From the NCBI RefSeq assembly GCF_011397115.1, contig NZ_AP022822.1:1223001-1287000 (forward strand): a stretch of 64,000 bases of DNA, read 5' to 3'. The first letter of the stretch is position 1; every line of letters starts with the position of its first letter. The DNA is from Enterococcus saigonensis. GTDB lineage: Bacteria > Bacillota > Bacilli > Lactobacillales > Enterococcaceae. The position numbers and the translations under genes were made by a program. Positions 35,249 through 44,079 of the stretch are shown in pieces. The notes beneath the pieces were generated by a model that searched no databases, was not told where the DNA came from, and saw only the letters and a program-made list of their open reading frames with translations.

Positions 35249-38200
35249 ATGAAAAAAATGAAAACAATGGATGGTAATACTGCAGCAGCATATATTTCTT
35301 ATGCATTTACAGAAGTTGCGGCAATTTATCCGATTACGCCAAGTTCAACGATGGCGGAAATGGTAGATGAATGGTCATCAGTTAATGATCAACGCAATAT
35401 CTTTGGGGAACCTGTCAATTTAGTAGAATTGCAATCAGAAGCAGGTGCAGCTGGAACGGTCCATGGTTCCTTAAAGACAGGTGTTTTAACAACAACATAT
35501 ACTGCGTCACAAGGTCTACTTTTAATGATTCCTAATATGTATAAAATTGCAGGTGAGCTTCTGCCCACAGTGTTTCACGTTGCTGCACGGGCTGTTTCAA
35601 CGAATGCTTTATCTATTTTTGGAGATCATAGTGATGTGATGGCTGCTAGACAGACTGGATTTTGTATGTTGGCAGAATCTAGTGTGCAAGAAGTGATGGA
35701 CTTGTCTGCGGTTGCACATTTAGCTTCAATTGAGGGTAGTTTACCTTTTATGAACTTTTTTGACGGGTTTCGTACCAGTCATGAGTTACAAAAAATTGAA
35801 GTATTGGATTATGAAGATTTAAAGGGAATGGTTAATTGGGGAAAATTAGAAAAATTCCGAAAAAGAGCTATGAATCCAAATCATCCCACTGTTTCTGGGA
35901 CTGCCCAAAATTCCGATATCCATTTCCAACAACGAGAAACAGTAAATCAGTATTATGATAATATCTTGCCGATTGTCCAAAAATATATGGGCAAAATCAA
36001 TACGTTGCGGGGAACGAATTATGATTTAACGAATTACTACGGTGATCCCCATGCGACTGAAGTCATTATTTCCATGGGATCAGCTTCACCAACCATTCAA
36101 CAGACAGTAGATTATTTAAATAAGCAAGGTCGTAAAGTTGGCCATTTAAATATTCATTTATATCGTCCATTCCCAGCTGAAAATATGTTACAAAATTTAC
36201 CCGACACAGTGGAACGGATTGCTGTTTTGGATCGAACAAAAGAGCCTGGGTCTGACGGTGAGCCTTTGTTACTGGATGTACAAAGTGTATTGTATCGTCA
36301 TATTAATCGCCCAATTGTCATTGGTGGTCGCTATGGTATTGCATCAAAAGATGTTACGCCAGATCAAATCGTGACAGTTTTTGATCATTTACGATTACCG
36401 CCAGATCAGTTGAAATATCGGTTTACAATTGGTATTAAAGATGATGTGACCCATTTATCTTTGCCACAGTCAGAAATTTTAGATCTAACATCACCAAGTA
36501 CGTTCCAAGCCAAATTTTGGGGCTTTGGTTCAGATGGTACAGTGGGTGCCAACAAACAAGCTATCAAAATTATTGGGAATAATACAGATCAGTATGCACA
36601 AGCTTATTTTGCTTATGATTCAAAAAAGTCTGGTGGGTTAACCATTTCTCACTTGCGTTTTGGCGATCATGAAATTCGCTCTACTTACAATGTTGAATCA
36701 GCTGATTACATCGCTTGTCATAATAGTGCCTATATTCATCAATATGAGTTATTAAAAGGGTTAAAAGATGGCGGTACTTTTTTACTTAATACCGTTTGGG
36801 ATGAAGAAAGAGTTAAAAAGAACTTACCAAGTCACTTGAAAAAGTATCTGGCTGTTCACAATATTAATTTTTATATTATCAATGCGATGAATATCTCAAT
36901 TAAAAATGGACTTGGACGCCGCATTAATACAGTTTGTTCCGCGGCTTTCTTTGAAGTGACGGATATTATGAACCAAGAGACTTTCCTGCCGTTATTAAAA
37001 CAGGAAGTTCAAAATGCTTATGGAAAAAAATCAATGAAACTAGTGGAAAATAACTGGAATGCGATTGATGAAACTTTTGAAGCTTTAACAAAAGTGGACG
37101 TGCCAACAGAATGGGCAAATATTGAAGTCCCAGTAAAAAATCCCAAAACAGATGAAAACAAACCTGCTTATATTCGTAATATCTTAGAACCGATTAATCG
37201 TCAAGAAGGCAATGGTTTATCTGTTAAAGACTTAATGGATAATGATATGTTAGGTGGAACAATGGCAATGGGATCTGCAGCTTATGAAAAGCGCGGCATT
37301 GCTTTAGAAGTTCCTGAATGGTTGCCAGACGCATGTACGCAATGTAATGAATGTGCCTTTATCTGTCCTCATGCTGCAATTCGTCCTTTCTTAGCTGATG
37401 AAGAAGAAAAAGCTGAAGCGCCTGAAGGATTCATTACTCGGAAAATGCGCGGCGCAGATGGCTTAGAATATCGTATTCAGGTATCTGTTGAAGATTGTAC
37501 AGGTTGTGGTCTTTGTGTAGAGGCTTGTCCGGCTAAAGGAAAAGCATTAGTCATGAAACCGTATGAAGCGATGAAAGATGAAGCAATGAATTGGGCATTT
37601 GCAATGACATTACGTCAAAAGGCAAATCCTATAAAAAAAGAATCTGTCAAAGGCTCGCAGTTTGAACAACCTTTATTGGAATTTTCTGGTGCTTGCGCTG
37701 GTTGTGGCGAAACGCCTTATATCAAATTGTTAACACAGTTGTATGGGGATCGGATGATGATAGCCAATACAACTGGCTGTTCTTCTATCTGGGGTGGTTC
37801 TTCTCCAGCAACGCCTTATACCACCAATGCAAATGGTTGTGGTCCAGCTTGGTCAAATTCATTATTTGAAGATAACGCAGAATTTGGCTTAGGTATGTAT
37901 ATTGCCAATGAAACAAAACGAAAACGGTTGGTAACGGCGGTTAAAAATGTTTTGAATCAAAATGCTGTTTTACCAGAAACAAATGAATTGTTAACTGACT
38001 GGATGGAGCATATCCATGAGGGTAATGGTACACAACAACGGGCAGCAAAAGTTATTGCTGCATTAAAATCTGAAGTTAATAATCTTGCTGTAGCTCCATT
38101 GTTGGAATACCAAGATATGTTTGTAAAACCAAGTCAATGGATTATTGGTGGCGACGGTTGGGCATATGATATTGGTTATTCAGGCATTGATCACATTTTA

Positions 38201-38791
38201 GCTACTGGAGCAGACGTTAATATTTTTGTCATGGACAATGAGCTATACGCCAATACAGGTGGTCAAATGTCTAAAGCGACCCCAACTTCTGCTATTGCAA
38301 AATTTGCAGCTGGTGGGAAGAAAACCAAGAAAAAAGATTTGGGTATGATGGCAATTGCTTACCAAGATGTTTACGTAGCACAAATTTCAATTGAGGCTAA
38401 CCCAAAACAAGCTTTAAAAGCAATTATGGAAGCTGAATCCTATCCAGGACCATCTGTTATTATTGGTTATACGCCATGTATTAACCATGGAATTAAAGGT
38501 GGGATGAGCCAATCAATCAAAGAGAGTAAAGCAGCTGTAGAAAGTGGCTACTGGCAACTATATCGCTATGATCCACGTTTAAGAGAAAAAGGCAAGGATC
38601 CAATGCGAGTAGATTTCAAAAAAGTTGATTTTACGAAAATGAATGAATTTTTGGAAAATCAAGTTCGTTTTTCTGCTTTGCGAATTATTAAACCTTCATC
38701 AGAAGAAGTTGATCAAATGTTAGGACAAACTGTTCAAGATATGGAAGAAAGAACAGAAGTGTACAGTCAATTAGCTGATTTGAAGAAATAA
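35249..38791 (+). CDS. nifJ: Pyruvate:ferredoxin (flavodoxin) oxidoreductase
   Basis: A 1180-residue single-chain PFOR. Domain order is intact: domain I (YPITPSSTMAEMVDEW), transketolase-C-like domain II, domain III, an EKR linker, a two-cluster ferredoxin domain (CTQCNECAFICPH and CTGCGLCVEACPAKG), and the TPP domain with GACAGCGETPY and GGDGWAYDIGYSG. It oxidises pyruvate to acetyl-CoA and CO2 and reduces a low-potential carrier. GTGAGGTGACTGG precedes ATG 35249. The last gene of the cluster, ended by a strong terminator. Confidence 0.96.
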   Translation: MKKMKTMDGNTAAAYISYAFTEVAAIYPITPSSTMAEMVDEWSSVNDQRNIFGEPVNLVELQSEAGAAGTVHGSLKTGVLTTTYTASQGLLLMIPNMYKIAGELLPTVFHVAARAVSTNALSIFGDHSDVMAARQTGFCMLAESSVQEVMDLSAVAHLASIEGSLPFMNFFDGFRTSHELQKIEVLDYEDLKGMVNWGKLEKFRKRAMNPNHPTVSGTAQNSDIHFQQRETVNQYYDNILPIVQKYMGKINTLRGTNYDLTNYYGDPHATEVIISMGSASPTIQQTVDYLNKQGRKVGHLNIHLYRPFPAENMLQNLPDTVERIAVLDRTKEPGSDGEPLLLDVQSVLYRHINRPIVIGGRYGIASKDVTPDQIVTVFDHLRLPPDQLKYRFTIGIKDDVTHLSLPQSEILDLTSPSTFQAKFWGFGSDGTVGANKQAIKIIGNNTDQYAQAYFAYDSKKSGGLTISHLRFGDHEIRSTYNVESADYIACHNSAYIHQYELLKGLKDGGTFLLNTVWDEERVKKNLPSHLKKYLAVHNINFYIINAMNISIKNGLGRRINTVCSAAFFEVTDIMNQETFLPLLKQEVQNAYGKKSMKLVENNWNAIDETFEALTKVDVPTEWANIEVPVKNPKTDENKPAYIRNILEPINRQEGNGLSVKDLMDNDMLGGTMAMGSAAYEKRGIALEVPEWLPDACTQCNECAFICPHAAIRPFLADEEEKAEAPEGFITRKMRGADGLEYRIQVSVEDCTGCGLCVEACPAKGKALVMKPYEAMKDEAMNWAFAMTLRQKANPIKKESVKGSQFEQPLLEFSGACAGCGETPYIKLLTQLYGDRMMIANTTGCSSIWGGSSPATPYTTNANGCGPAWSNSLFEDNAEFGLGMYIANETKRKRLVTAVKNVLNQNAVLPETNELLTDWMEHIHEGNGTQQRAAKVIAALKSEVNNLAVAPLLEYQDMFVKPSQWIIGGDGWAYDIGYSGIDHILATGADVNIFVMDNELYANTGGQMSKATPTSAIAKFAAGGKKTKKKDLGMMAIAYQDVYVAQISIEANPKQALKAIMEAESYPGPSVIIGYTPCINHGIKGGMSQSIKESKAAVESGYWQLYRYDPRLREKGKDPMRVDFKKVDFTKMNEFLENQVRFSALRIIKPSSEEVDQMLGQTVQDMEERTEVYSQLADLKK

Positions 38792-38793
38792 TG

Positions 38794-38835
38794 AAAAGCC
38801 AGTTTTGCATTAAAAGCAAAACTGGCTTTTTAAAA
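38794..38835. terminator. Terminator after nifJ
   Basis: A perfect 15-bp stem (38794-38808 with 38816-38830) with A and T flanks; it can also serve the convergent 113-aa gene. Confidence 0.88.
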
Positions 38836-38853
38836 GCTATAATAATATGCTTG

Positions 38854-39195
38854 TTAATCAGCAATCTCATGAATAGAAAAGCTAGCTAGTTGGAATAAAT
38901 GATGATTTATTACAAAAACTTTATCATGTTGTTTTTGCACTTTACCAATTTCGTATTTGACAATTCTTTCCTCGCCAGCTTTTATGACATATTGTGATTG
39001 ATAGCTGCTATGTCGTTTGGGATTATCTACCCAATTGTTACCATCCAAACTATAGCTATTATGAACTACTTGTACAACGCCTTCGTGGACTCTAATTTGA
39101 AAATACTTTGGGCCAGTCTGATTAAAGTGTAACGTGTGAACTCTTTTTTTTCCAAATAGTTTAGAAAGAATGACTTTTTCTGAATTAGTTTTCAT
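38854..39195 (-). CDS. Conserved hypothetical protein (113 aa) in the fluoride operon
   Basis: Not recognised. The ORF overlaps the end of the CLC gene by 11 bp, so it is translated from the same fluoride-controlled message. The protein is soluble and beta-rich, with many His and Tyr residues (RVHTLHFNQTGPKYFQIRVH, KRHSSYQSQYVIKAG). It has no membrane segment or enzyme motif that I know. Confidence 0.7.
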   Translation of the reverse strand: MKTNSEKVILSKLFGKKRVHTLHFNQTGPKYFQIRVHEGVVQVVHNSYSLDGNNWVDNPKRHSSYQSQYVIKAGEERIVKYEIGKVQKQHDKVFVINHHLFQLASFSIHEIAD

Positions 39196-40465
39196 TTGAG
39201 ACTCCTACTTTAGGTAATTCAGATAAACGATGGCCAATATGATGAGCTAAGAGAGTAGATTTTGGTCGAATAATTAACTGAGAAGTATAAATTCCTTGAT
39301 GGCCCGAGATGAAATAACTAATAAAAGCACTAACTACATAAAATGGCAGCATTTTGGAACCAAATAAGTCAATTCCCAACATAATTGTCGTTAAAGGCGC
39401 ATTGGCGGCACACCCAAAGACACAAATCATTCCTATCGCAGCAAAAAGACTAGGTGTTAGATGAAAAAATGAAGCGATTCCTGAGCCTAATGCAGAACCA
39501 ATATCAAATAACGGAGTAACTTCTCCGCCTTGAAAACCAGCTCCTAAACTTAAACTAGTAAAAAATAATTTAAACAAACCTTCTTTTGCTGTTGCTACTC
39601 CCGTAAAAGCATCGTCCATCATCCACAAACTCAAGCCTTCATACTTTTGTCCATTTAAAATGGTCATTAAAACAACAACAATCCCTGCAGTGATAAACGC
39701 GCGTATTAAATAGTTGCTAAAAAATTTGCGATAAATTTTTTTGGCATGGTGAGTTAAATAAGCAAAAAGTCGTCCAGCTAACCCAAATAAAATACTTGCG
39801 AGAACAAAGGCAAAAAGTAGACGAGGTGTAATGCTTGTTAACTCAGTAATATAATGATGAGTGTGAGTAGTTCCCCAAAGTTGTGCAGTAAAATCTCCTA
39901 GATAAGCAGCCATAAAACAAGAAAGCAAAGCGTTTCGTTCAATTTTGCCAATATAAGCCATTTCCATCCCAAAAAAAGCACCTGCCAAAGGGGTACCAAA
40001 AATAGAGGCAAAACCGGCACTAATTCCAGCGTGGACTAGCAATTTTCGCTTTTTTTTGTTTAATTTTAATTTTAATCCTAATCTATTGGAAATAACACCA
40101 CCAATTTGAACGGCACTTCCTTCGCGTCCTACAGACGCACCAAATAAGTGAGAAAAAATTGTGAAAAAGAAAGTAAAAAATCCCATTCTAACAGGAACAG
40201 GTGCTTCTTTTTGAATACTTTCAATAATTAAATTATTACCTTTGTCTGCGCCTTTTCCGTAAGTTTGATACGAATAAGCAGTAATTATCCCAAGTACGGG
40301 AAGTAAGTATAATAGGTAAAAATGACTATCACGAAAATTTCCTACCCAAGTTAAACCAGTTAATAAGAAATGAGAAATAGTTCCCGTGGTAAGTGCAACA
40401 ATTAATATAGCTCCATAAAAAATTCCGCTTTCTTTGACTATTTTTATTCCTGATTTTTCTTTCAT
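39185..40465 (-). CDS. clcF: CLC-F type fluoride/proton antiporter
   Basis: A 426-residue CLC-family protein with about ten to twelve membrane helices. The gating glutamate motif GREGSAVQIGG is present, while the anion-site motif GSGIP of chloride transporters is replaced by KGNNLIIE, as in fluoride-exporting CLC-F proteins. The region GAGFQGGEVTPLFDIGSALG is the second conserved CLC segment. The fluoride riboswitch in its leader supports fluoride as substrate. ATG 40465 follows AGGAGG. Confidence 0.9.
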   Translation of the reverse strand: MKEKSGIKIVKESGIFYGAILIVALTTGTISHFLLTGLTWVGNFRDSHFYLLYLLPVLGIITAYSYQTYGKGADKGNNLIIESIQKEAPVPVRMGFFTFFFTIFSHLFGASVGREGSAVQIGGVISNRLGLKLKLNKKKRKLLVHAGISAGFASIFGTPLAGAFFGMEMAYIGKIERNALLSCFMAAYLGDFTAQLWGTTHTHHYITELTSITPRLLFAFVLASILFGLAGRLFAYLTHHAKKIYRKFFSNYLIRAFITAGIVVVLMTILNGQKYEGLSLWMMDDAFTGVATAKEGLFKLFFTSLSLGAGFQGGEVTPLFDIGSALGSGIASFFHLTPSLFAAIGMICVFGCAANAPLTTIMLGIDLFGSKMLPFYVVSAFISYFISGHQGIYTSQLIIRPKSTLLAHHIGHRLSELPKVGVSNEN

Positions 40466-40546
40466 TTAAATCCTCCTATATTATGCTATTTAATAATGGT
40501 AATAATGTTCTTATTTCTTTATTGTTCAAAGTTTGGAAATAAAGAC

Positions 40547-40640
40547 AAAAAAAGCTAATGACTTCTACAAATAAACTTGTAGAAGTCATTAGCGTAATTG
40601 CGGTTTTGGATAAATCCAAGGGAGAACATCATTCCCAAAA
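40547..40640 (-). ncRNA. Fluoride riboswitch (crcB RNA) with terminator
   Basis: On the minus strand, GGGAATGATGTTCTCCC (40636-40620), an extra small hairpin, AACCGC, then GCTAATGACTTCTAC match the fluoride aptamer plan (GGCGATG..CGCC, AAACxGC, GCTGATGxCCTCTAC). The last aptamer segment also forms the 3' arm or 5' arm of a perfect 17-bp terminator (40554-40570 with 40577-40593) followed by seven T. Fluoride binding would block the terminator and allow clcF transcription. A promoter lies directly upstream. Confidence 0.88.
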
Positions 40641-40655
40641 TATTTAACTATTGTT

Positions 40656-40684
40656 AGTCTAGCGAAAAGCATTATTCAAGTCAA
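40656..40684 (-). promoter_or_regulatory. Promoter of the fluoride operon
   Basis: Minus strand -35 TTGACT (40679-40684), 17-bp spacer, -10 TAGACT (40656-40661). The start point would be about 12 nt before the riboswitch. Confidence 0.7.
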
Positions 40685-40791
40685 GAAAATTTCAGAAATT
40701 TTTTTGTAAATATATAATCGCAAAACTTTGTCAGTTTGACCATGTTTTGATAACATGATGTTGTACTTAAAATAATTTTGAGGTGAAAAAT

Positions 40792-41751
40792 ATGCGAATA
40801 AATAAATCTAAAGTCGCCATTATTGGTAGCGGTCTAGTAGGTTCTTCAACAGCCTTCAGTTTAATTACACAAGGGGTTTGTGATGAAGTGTTAATGGTAG
40901 ATATTAATGCTGAAAAAGCATCCGGTGAAGTGCGGGACTTACGCAATTCTATCCGATTTTTGGGGCGAAATGTTCGAGTGAAAGCCGGAACATATGCTGA
41001 TTGTGGCGATGCTGATATTGTAGTTATTACTGCAGGAGCTCCTCCAAAAGCTGGTCAAACGCGGTTAGACACATTAGATATCAGTGCCAAAATTGCCAAA
41101 TCAATTGTGCAGCCCGTAATGCAAAGCGGTTTTGATGGGATATTCGTTGTTGTTTCTAATCCTGTAGATATGTTAGCGCATTTAGTTTATAAATTATCAG
41201 GTCTACCAAAAAATCAGGTTATCGGTTCGGGGACTTCTGTTGATTCCGCTCGGCTACAAAACTTTTTAGCAGATTTAGTGGATGTTGATCCTAGAAGTGT
41301 TTATGCCTATGCTTTAGGTGAACACGGAGATTCTTTAATGGTACCTTGGTCGACAGTCACCGTAGCAGGAAAATCATTTACAGACATTATTGCAGACAAT
41401 GCAGAACTAGTTGGAGATGTTGATTTAGATGAAATCGTCTACAAGACAACACAAGAAGGTTGGGAAATCTACAATCGTAAAGGAACAACATATTACGGTA
41501 TCGCTTCAGCTTGCGTCGGTATTATTAAAGCAGTCTTATATGATGAAAATTCAATTGTTCCAGTTTCTACTTTATTAGAAGGTGAATATAATGAAGTAGG
41601 GATTTTTGCAGGCGTTCCAGCAGTTTTAAATCGTTCGGGTGTCTTTGATATTTTAGAAATTCATATGACAGCAGAAGAAGAAGCTAAATTCCGTCATTCT
41701 GCAACTGTTATTCGTGAATATACAGAAAAAATTCGAAAGTATGAAAACTAG
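40792..41751 (+). CDS. L-lactate/2-hydroxyacid dehydrogenase (LDH/MDH superfamily)
   Basis: A 319-residue NAD-dependent dehydrogenase. The Rossmann motif IIGSGLVGSSTAFSL, ISNPVD-type VVSNPVDMLAH, catalytic histidine region GEHGDSLMVPWS and DPRSVYAYALGEHG are present. In the substrate loop the usual LDH sequence GAPQKPGETR reads GAPPKAGQTR: the residue that sets lactate (Gln) versus malate (Arg) specificity is Pro. It could be a divergent LDH or a hydroxyisocaproate-type enzyme. ATG 40792 is chosen over GTG 40783 because GAGGTG precedes it. Confidence 0.85.
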   Translation: MRINKSKVAIIGSGLVGSSTAFSLITQGVCDEVLMVDINAEKASGEVRDLRNSIRFLGRNVRVKAGTYADCGDADIVVITAGAPPKAGQTRLDTLDISAKIAKSIVQPVMQSGFDGIFVVVSNPVDMLAHLVYKLSGLPKNQVIGSGTSVDSARLQNFLADLVDVDPRSVYAYALGEHGDSLMVPWSTVTVAGKSFTDIIADNAELVGDVDLDEIVYKTTQEGWEIYNRKGTTYYGIASACVGIIKAVLYDENSIVPVSTLLEGEYNEVGIFAGVPAVLNRSGVFDILEIHMTAEEEAKFRHSATVIREYTEKIRKYEN

Positions 41752-42071
41752 TCTAGTTGAACGTCCTACAGTGTTTCTGGAAAAATTATGGAGCTTGATA
41801 GTCATTAACTAGTGCGAAAATTTTGCGTAAAAATCTTTTAAAAAATAAAATAATGAATAATTTGATAACTCAACGCTATAAAAACGCGCTTACCAAGAGC
41901 TGATTTGTATGAGCAGATTGTTTAAGAAAGACAGATACGGAAATTATGCTATTAAATGACAAATATCTAAGGCCCTAAATAAAGTAAAAGAAGTATTAAT
42001 TGTACAAATTGAATTGACAAACTTAGTGAAGCTGCACAAAAAACACTAACTGGTTTTTAGGAGGGCAGAAA
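41752..42071 (+). other. Gene-poor stretch with a possible decayed small gene
   Basis: No intact gene is seen. Around 41960-42060 two reading frames give plausible protein pieces, KALNKVKEVLIV and, shifted, DKLSEAAQKTLTGF followed by a stop just before the next ribosome site. They could be halves of one frameshifted small gene without a start codon. Evidence is weak. Confidence 0.3.
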
Positions 42072-42209
42072 TTGCAAGTAGAAGTTAAAAATAAAGATTT
42101 TCATTACCAATTGACGATTGAAAGAAAAACCATTCAAGATGTTTCCATGATTGTATGCGGTACAATTTTAATAACAAATTTAATAAAGTACTACCGTAAA
42201 AAGCGATAG
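42072..42209 (+). CDS. Small protein of 45 aa, possibly membrane-anchored
   Basis: TTG start 9 nt after AGGAGGG. The product begins MQVEVKNKDFHYQLTIERK and ends with a hydrophobic stretch (MIVCGTILITNLI) and a basic tail YYRKKR, a shape seen in small tail-anchored proteins. No family is recognised. The good ribosome site is the main support. Confidence 0.5.
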   Translation: MQVEVKNKDFHYQLTIERKTIQDVSMIVCGTILITNLIKYYRKKR

Positions 42210-42546
42210 TAAGTATTTGGACTACATTTCGTCATGAAGTAACAAAATAATATTTTTGTAATTTTTAAGTGGAAAATAATAATTTATGATGCCATTTAAA
42301 GTTTTCTTAATTTTTTGTACCTTAATTTTAATTGCTGTATGACAATTGTCAGAATATTATGGGATAAATACTTCCAAATTTGAAAGGAATTGCACGGCTA
42401 TTTTTAAATAAACGTGGTTTTTTGTAATAAACTTTGTAGAACTGAAATATTCTGTTATGGTGTTGTTACCTACAAGTTGTCGCTCCTTGTTATGATATAA
42501 AAGTCGTTTGAGACGAATATTGAAATCATAAAGGAGCAACTTATAT
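42210..42546 (+). other. AT-rich intergenic region upstream of the LysM-3D gene
   Basis: Very AT-rich. It contains an 18-codon hydrophobic ORF (42286-42342, MMPFKVFLIFCTLILIAV) without a clear ribosome site, and a TTGTTATGATATAA segment (about 42487-42502) that could be the extended -10 of the next gene. Nothing else is recognised. Confidence 0.35.
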
Positions 42547-43164
42547 ATGAAATTAGTAAAATCGCTTTTTACAACAACAGCACTTTTAGCTGGCATCGCA
42601 GCATTTGGTGTTAATGCCAATGCAGCAGAAGTTGAGCATACCGTTACAAGTTCAGACACATTAACAAGTATTTCATTGAAATACTATGGTGACACAGATC
42701 ATGTACAAACAATTGCAACAGCAAATAATATTAAAAATGTCGATTTGATCATTGATGGTCAAGTATTAAAATTTGATACAGACAAAAATGTTACAACATC
42801 AACAGAAGCTACGGCTTCCCAAGCTAGTCAAACTACGACACAAGATGAAAACCAAACAGGCTATTCAGGTCGTACTTTCACAATGGAGTCAACGGCATAT
42901 AGTTCAGACCCTGCTGATGCTTTAGGAGGGGGAACGGTGACTGCAACAGGTCAAAATCTTTTGGAAAATCCTATGGCAGTAGCTGTTGATCCGAATGTAA
43001 TTCCCTTAGGTACACATCTATATGTAGAAGGTTATGGTGAAGCTTATGCGGTAGATACCGGTTCTGCAATTCAAGGAAATATTATTGATGTTCATTTCCC
43101 AACAGCAGCGCAATGTAATGCTTGGGGGCGTCGTCAAGTACAAGTAACGATTTTAGATAACTAA
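42547..43164 (+). CDS. Secreted LysM and 3D-domain cell wall protein
   Basis: A 205-residue exported protein. A signal peptide (about 1-26, ending ANAA) is followed by one LysM domain (about 29-77, HTVTSSDTLTSISLKYYGD), a Ser/Thr/Gln-rich linker, and a C-terminal 3D domain (about 110-205) with the three acidic positions in AVDPNVIPLG and AVDTGSAIQGNIIDVHF. The 3D domain has an MltA-like fold and is linked to peptidoglycan cleavage. AAAGGAG precedes the ATG. Confidence 0.92.
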   Translation: MKLVKSLFTTTALLAGIAAFGVNANAAEVEHTVTSSDTLTSISLKYYGDTDHVQTIATANNIKNVDLIIDGQVLKFDTDKNVTTSTEATASQASQTTTQDENQTGYSGRTFTMESTAYSSDPADALGGGTVTATGQNLLENPMAVAVDPNVIPLGTHLYVEGYGEAYAVDTGSAIQGNIIDVHFPTAAQCNAWGRRQVQVTILDN

Positions 43165-43181
43165 TATAAAAATATTGCGAG

Positions 43182-43235
43182 TAGTTCAATTCAGTCTCTT
43201 TTCTTTAAAAAAGGACAGAATTGAGCTATTTTTTT
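43182..43235 (+). terminator. Terminator after the LysM-3D gene
   Basis: Arms 43182-43196 and 43214-43228 pair with one mismatch and one wobble; seven T follow. Confidence 0.8.
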
Positions 43236-43395
43236 GTATTAGGTATGAAAAACTAATTAATAAAATTATGAGATAATAAATTGTATTATTAAAATAGTTA
43301 CATAGTTTTGTATTTTATTTGTCATTTTATTGTATACTTGAATTATTGGAAGCTTTTTTGAGAAAGAAAGTGAATATTTGTTAAGGAGGGAAAAT

Positions 43396-44079
43396 ATGCA
43401 AAAAAATTTTCAAGAAGTAATTGTTGCGATTTTACCGATGACTGTCTTGATAATCATTTTGACTTTTATTTTTGCACCATTACCTGTTGAAGATTTGGCA
43501 ACTTTTATTGTAGGTGCTGGAATTATGATGGTTGGGATGACCTTATTTTTATTTGGGGCTGAATATTCGATGTTACGTGTTGGTGAATTAGTAGGGGAGT
43601 ATATGATCAAACGGCGTAGTTTAGCAATTATGATTAGTCTGGGATTTTCAATTGGAATTGGCATAACAATTGCAGAGCCTTCTGTTCAAGTCCTGGCTCA
43701 GCAAGTAACAGAAATTTCTGAAGGTACTATTACAAAAGCAGTCTTGATTGGAGTAGTAAGCATTGGGACAGGGATATTTTTGGCGTTTGCCCTGTTGCGA
43801 ACAGTATTTCGACTATCCTATTATCAAATGATGTTAGTTGGTTATGTTGCAGTTTTCATCGCCTCTTTTTTCACTAGTCCGGAATTTATGCCCATTGCCT
43901 TTGATGCTGGTGGTGTGACAACAGGGCCGGTTACGGTACCTTTTATTTTAGCTCTGGCTAGCGGTTTAACTAGTATGATTCATCAAGGGAAAGGAGAAAA
44001 TGACAGTTTTGGAATGGTGGGGGTTTCCTCACTAGGACCAATTCTTGCCGTGATGGTTTTGGGGGTGATTTTTCAGTGA
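43396..44079 (+). CDS. DUF1538 membrane protein, first copy
   Basis: A 227-residue protein with about seven hydrophobic segments. Two family motifs are visible: IAEPSVQVLAQQV (about 97-109) and the Gly-rich AFDAGGVTTGPVTVPFILA (about 173-191). DUF1538 proteins are predicted transporters of unknown substrate. It overlaps the next gene by 4 bp and forms an operon with a second DUF1538 gene and a PII-like gene. ATG 43396 follows AAGGAGGG. Confidence 0.88.
   Translation: MQKNFQEVIVAILPMTVLIIILTFIFAPLPVEDLATFIVGAGIMMVGMTLFLFGAEYSMLRVGELVGEYMIKRRSLAIMISLGFSIGIGITIAEPSVQVLAQQVTEISEGTITKAVLIGVVSIGTGIFLAFALLRTVFRLSYYQMMLVGYVAVFIASFFTSPEFMPIAFDAGGVTTGPVTVPFILALASGLTSMIHQGKGENDSFGMVGVSSLGPILAVMVLGVIFQ

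Noticed and set aside
42286..42342. 18-codon hydrophobic ORF MMPFKVFLIFCTLILIAV
   Set aside because: Resembles a type I toxin or small membrane peptide, but has no clear ribosome site and no antisense promoter that I can identify.
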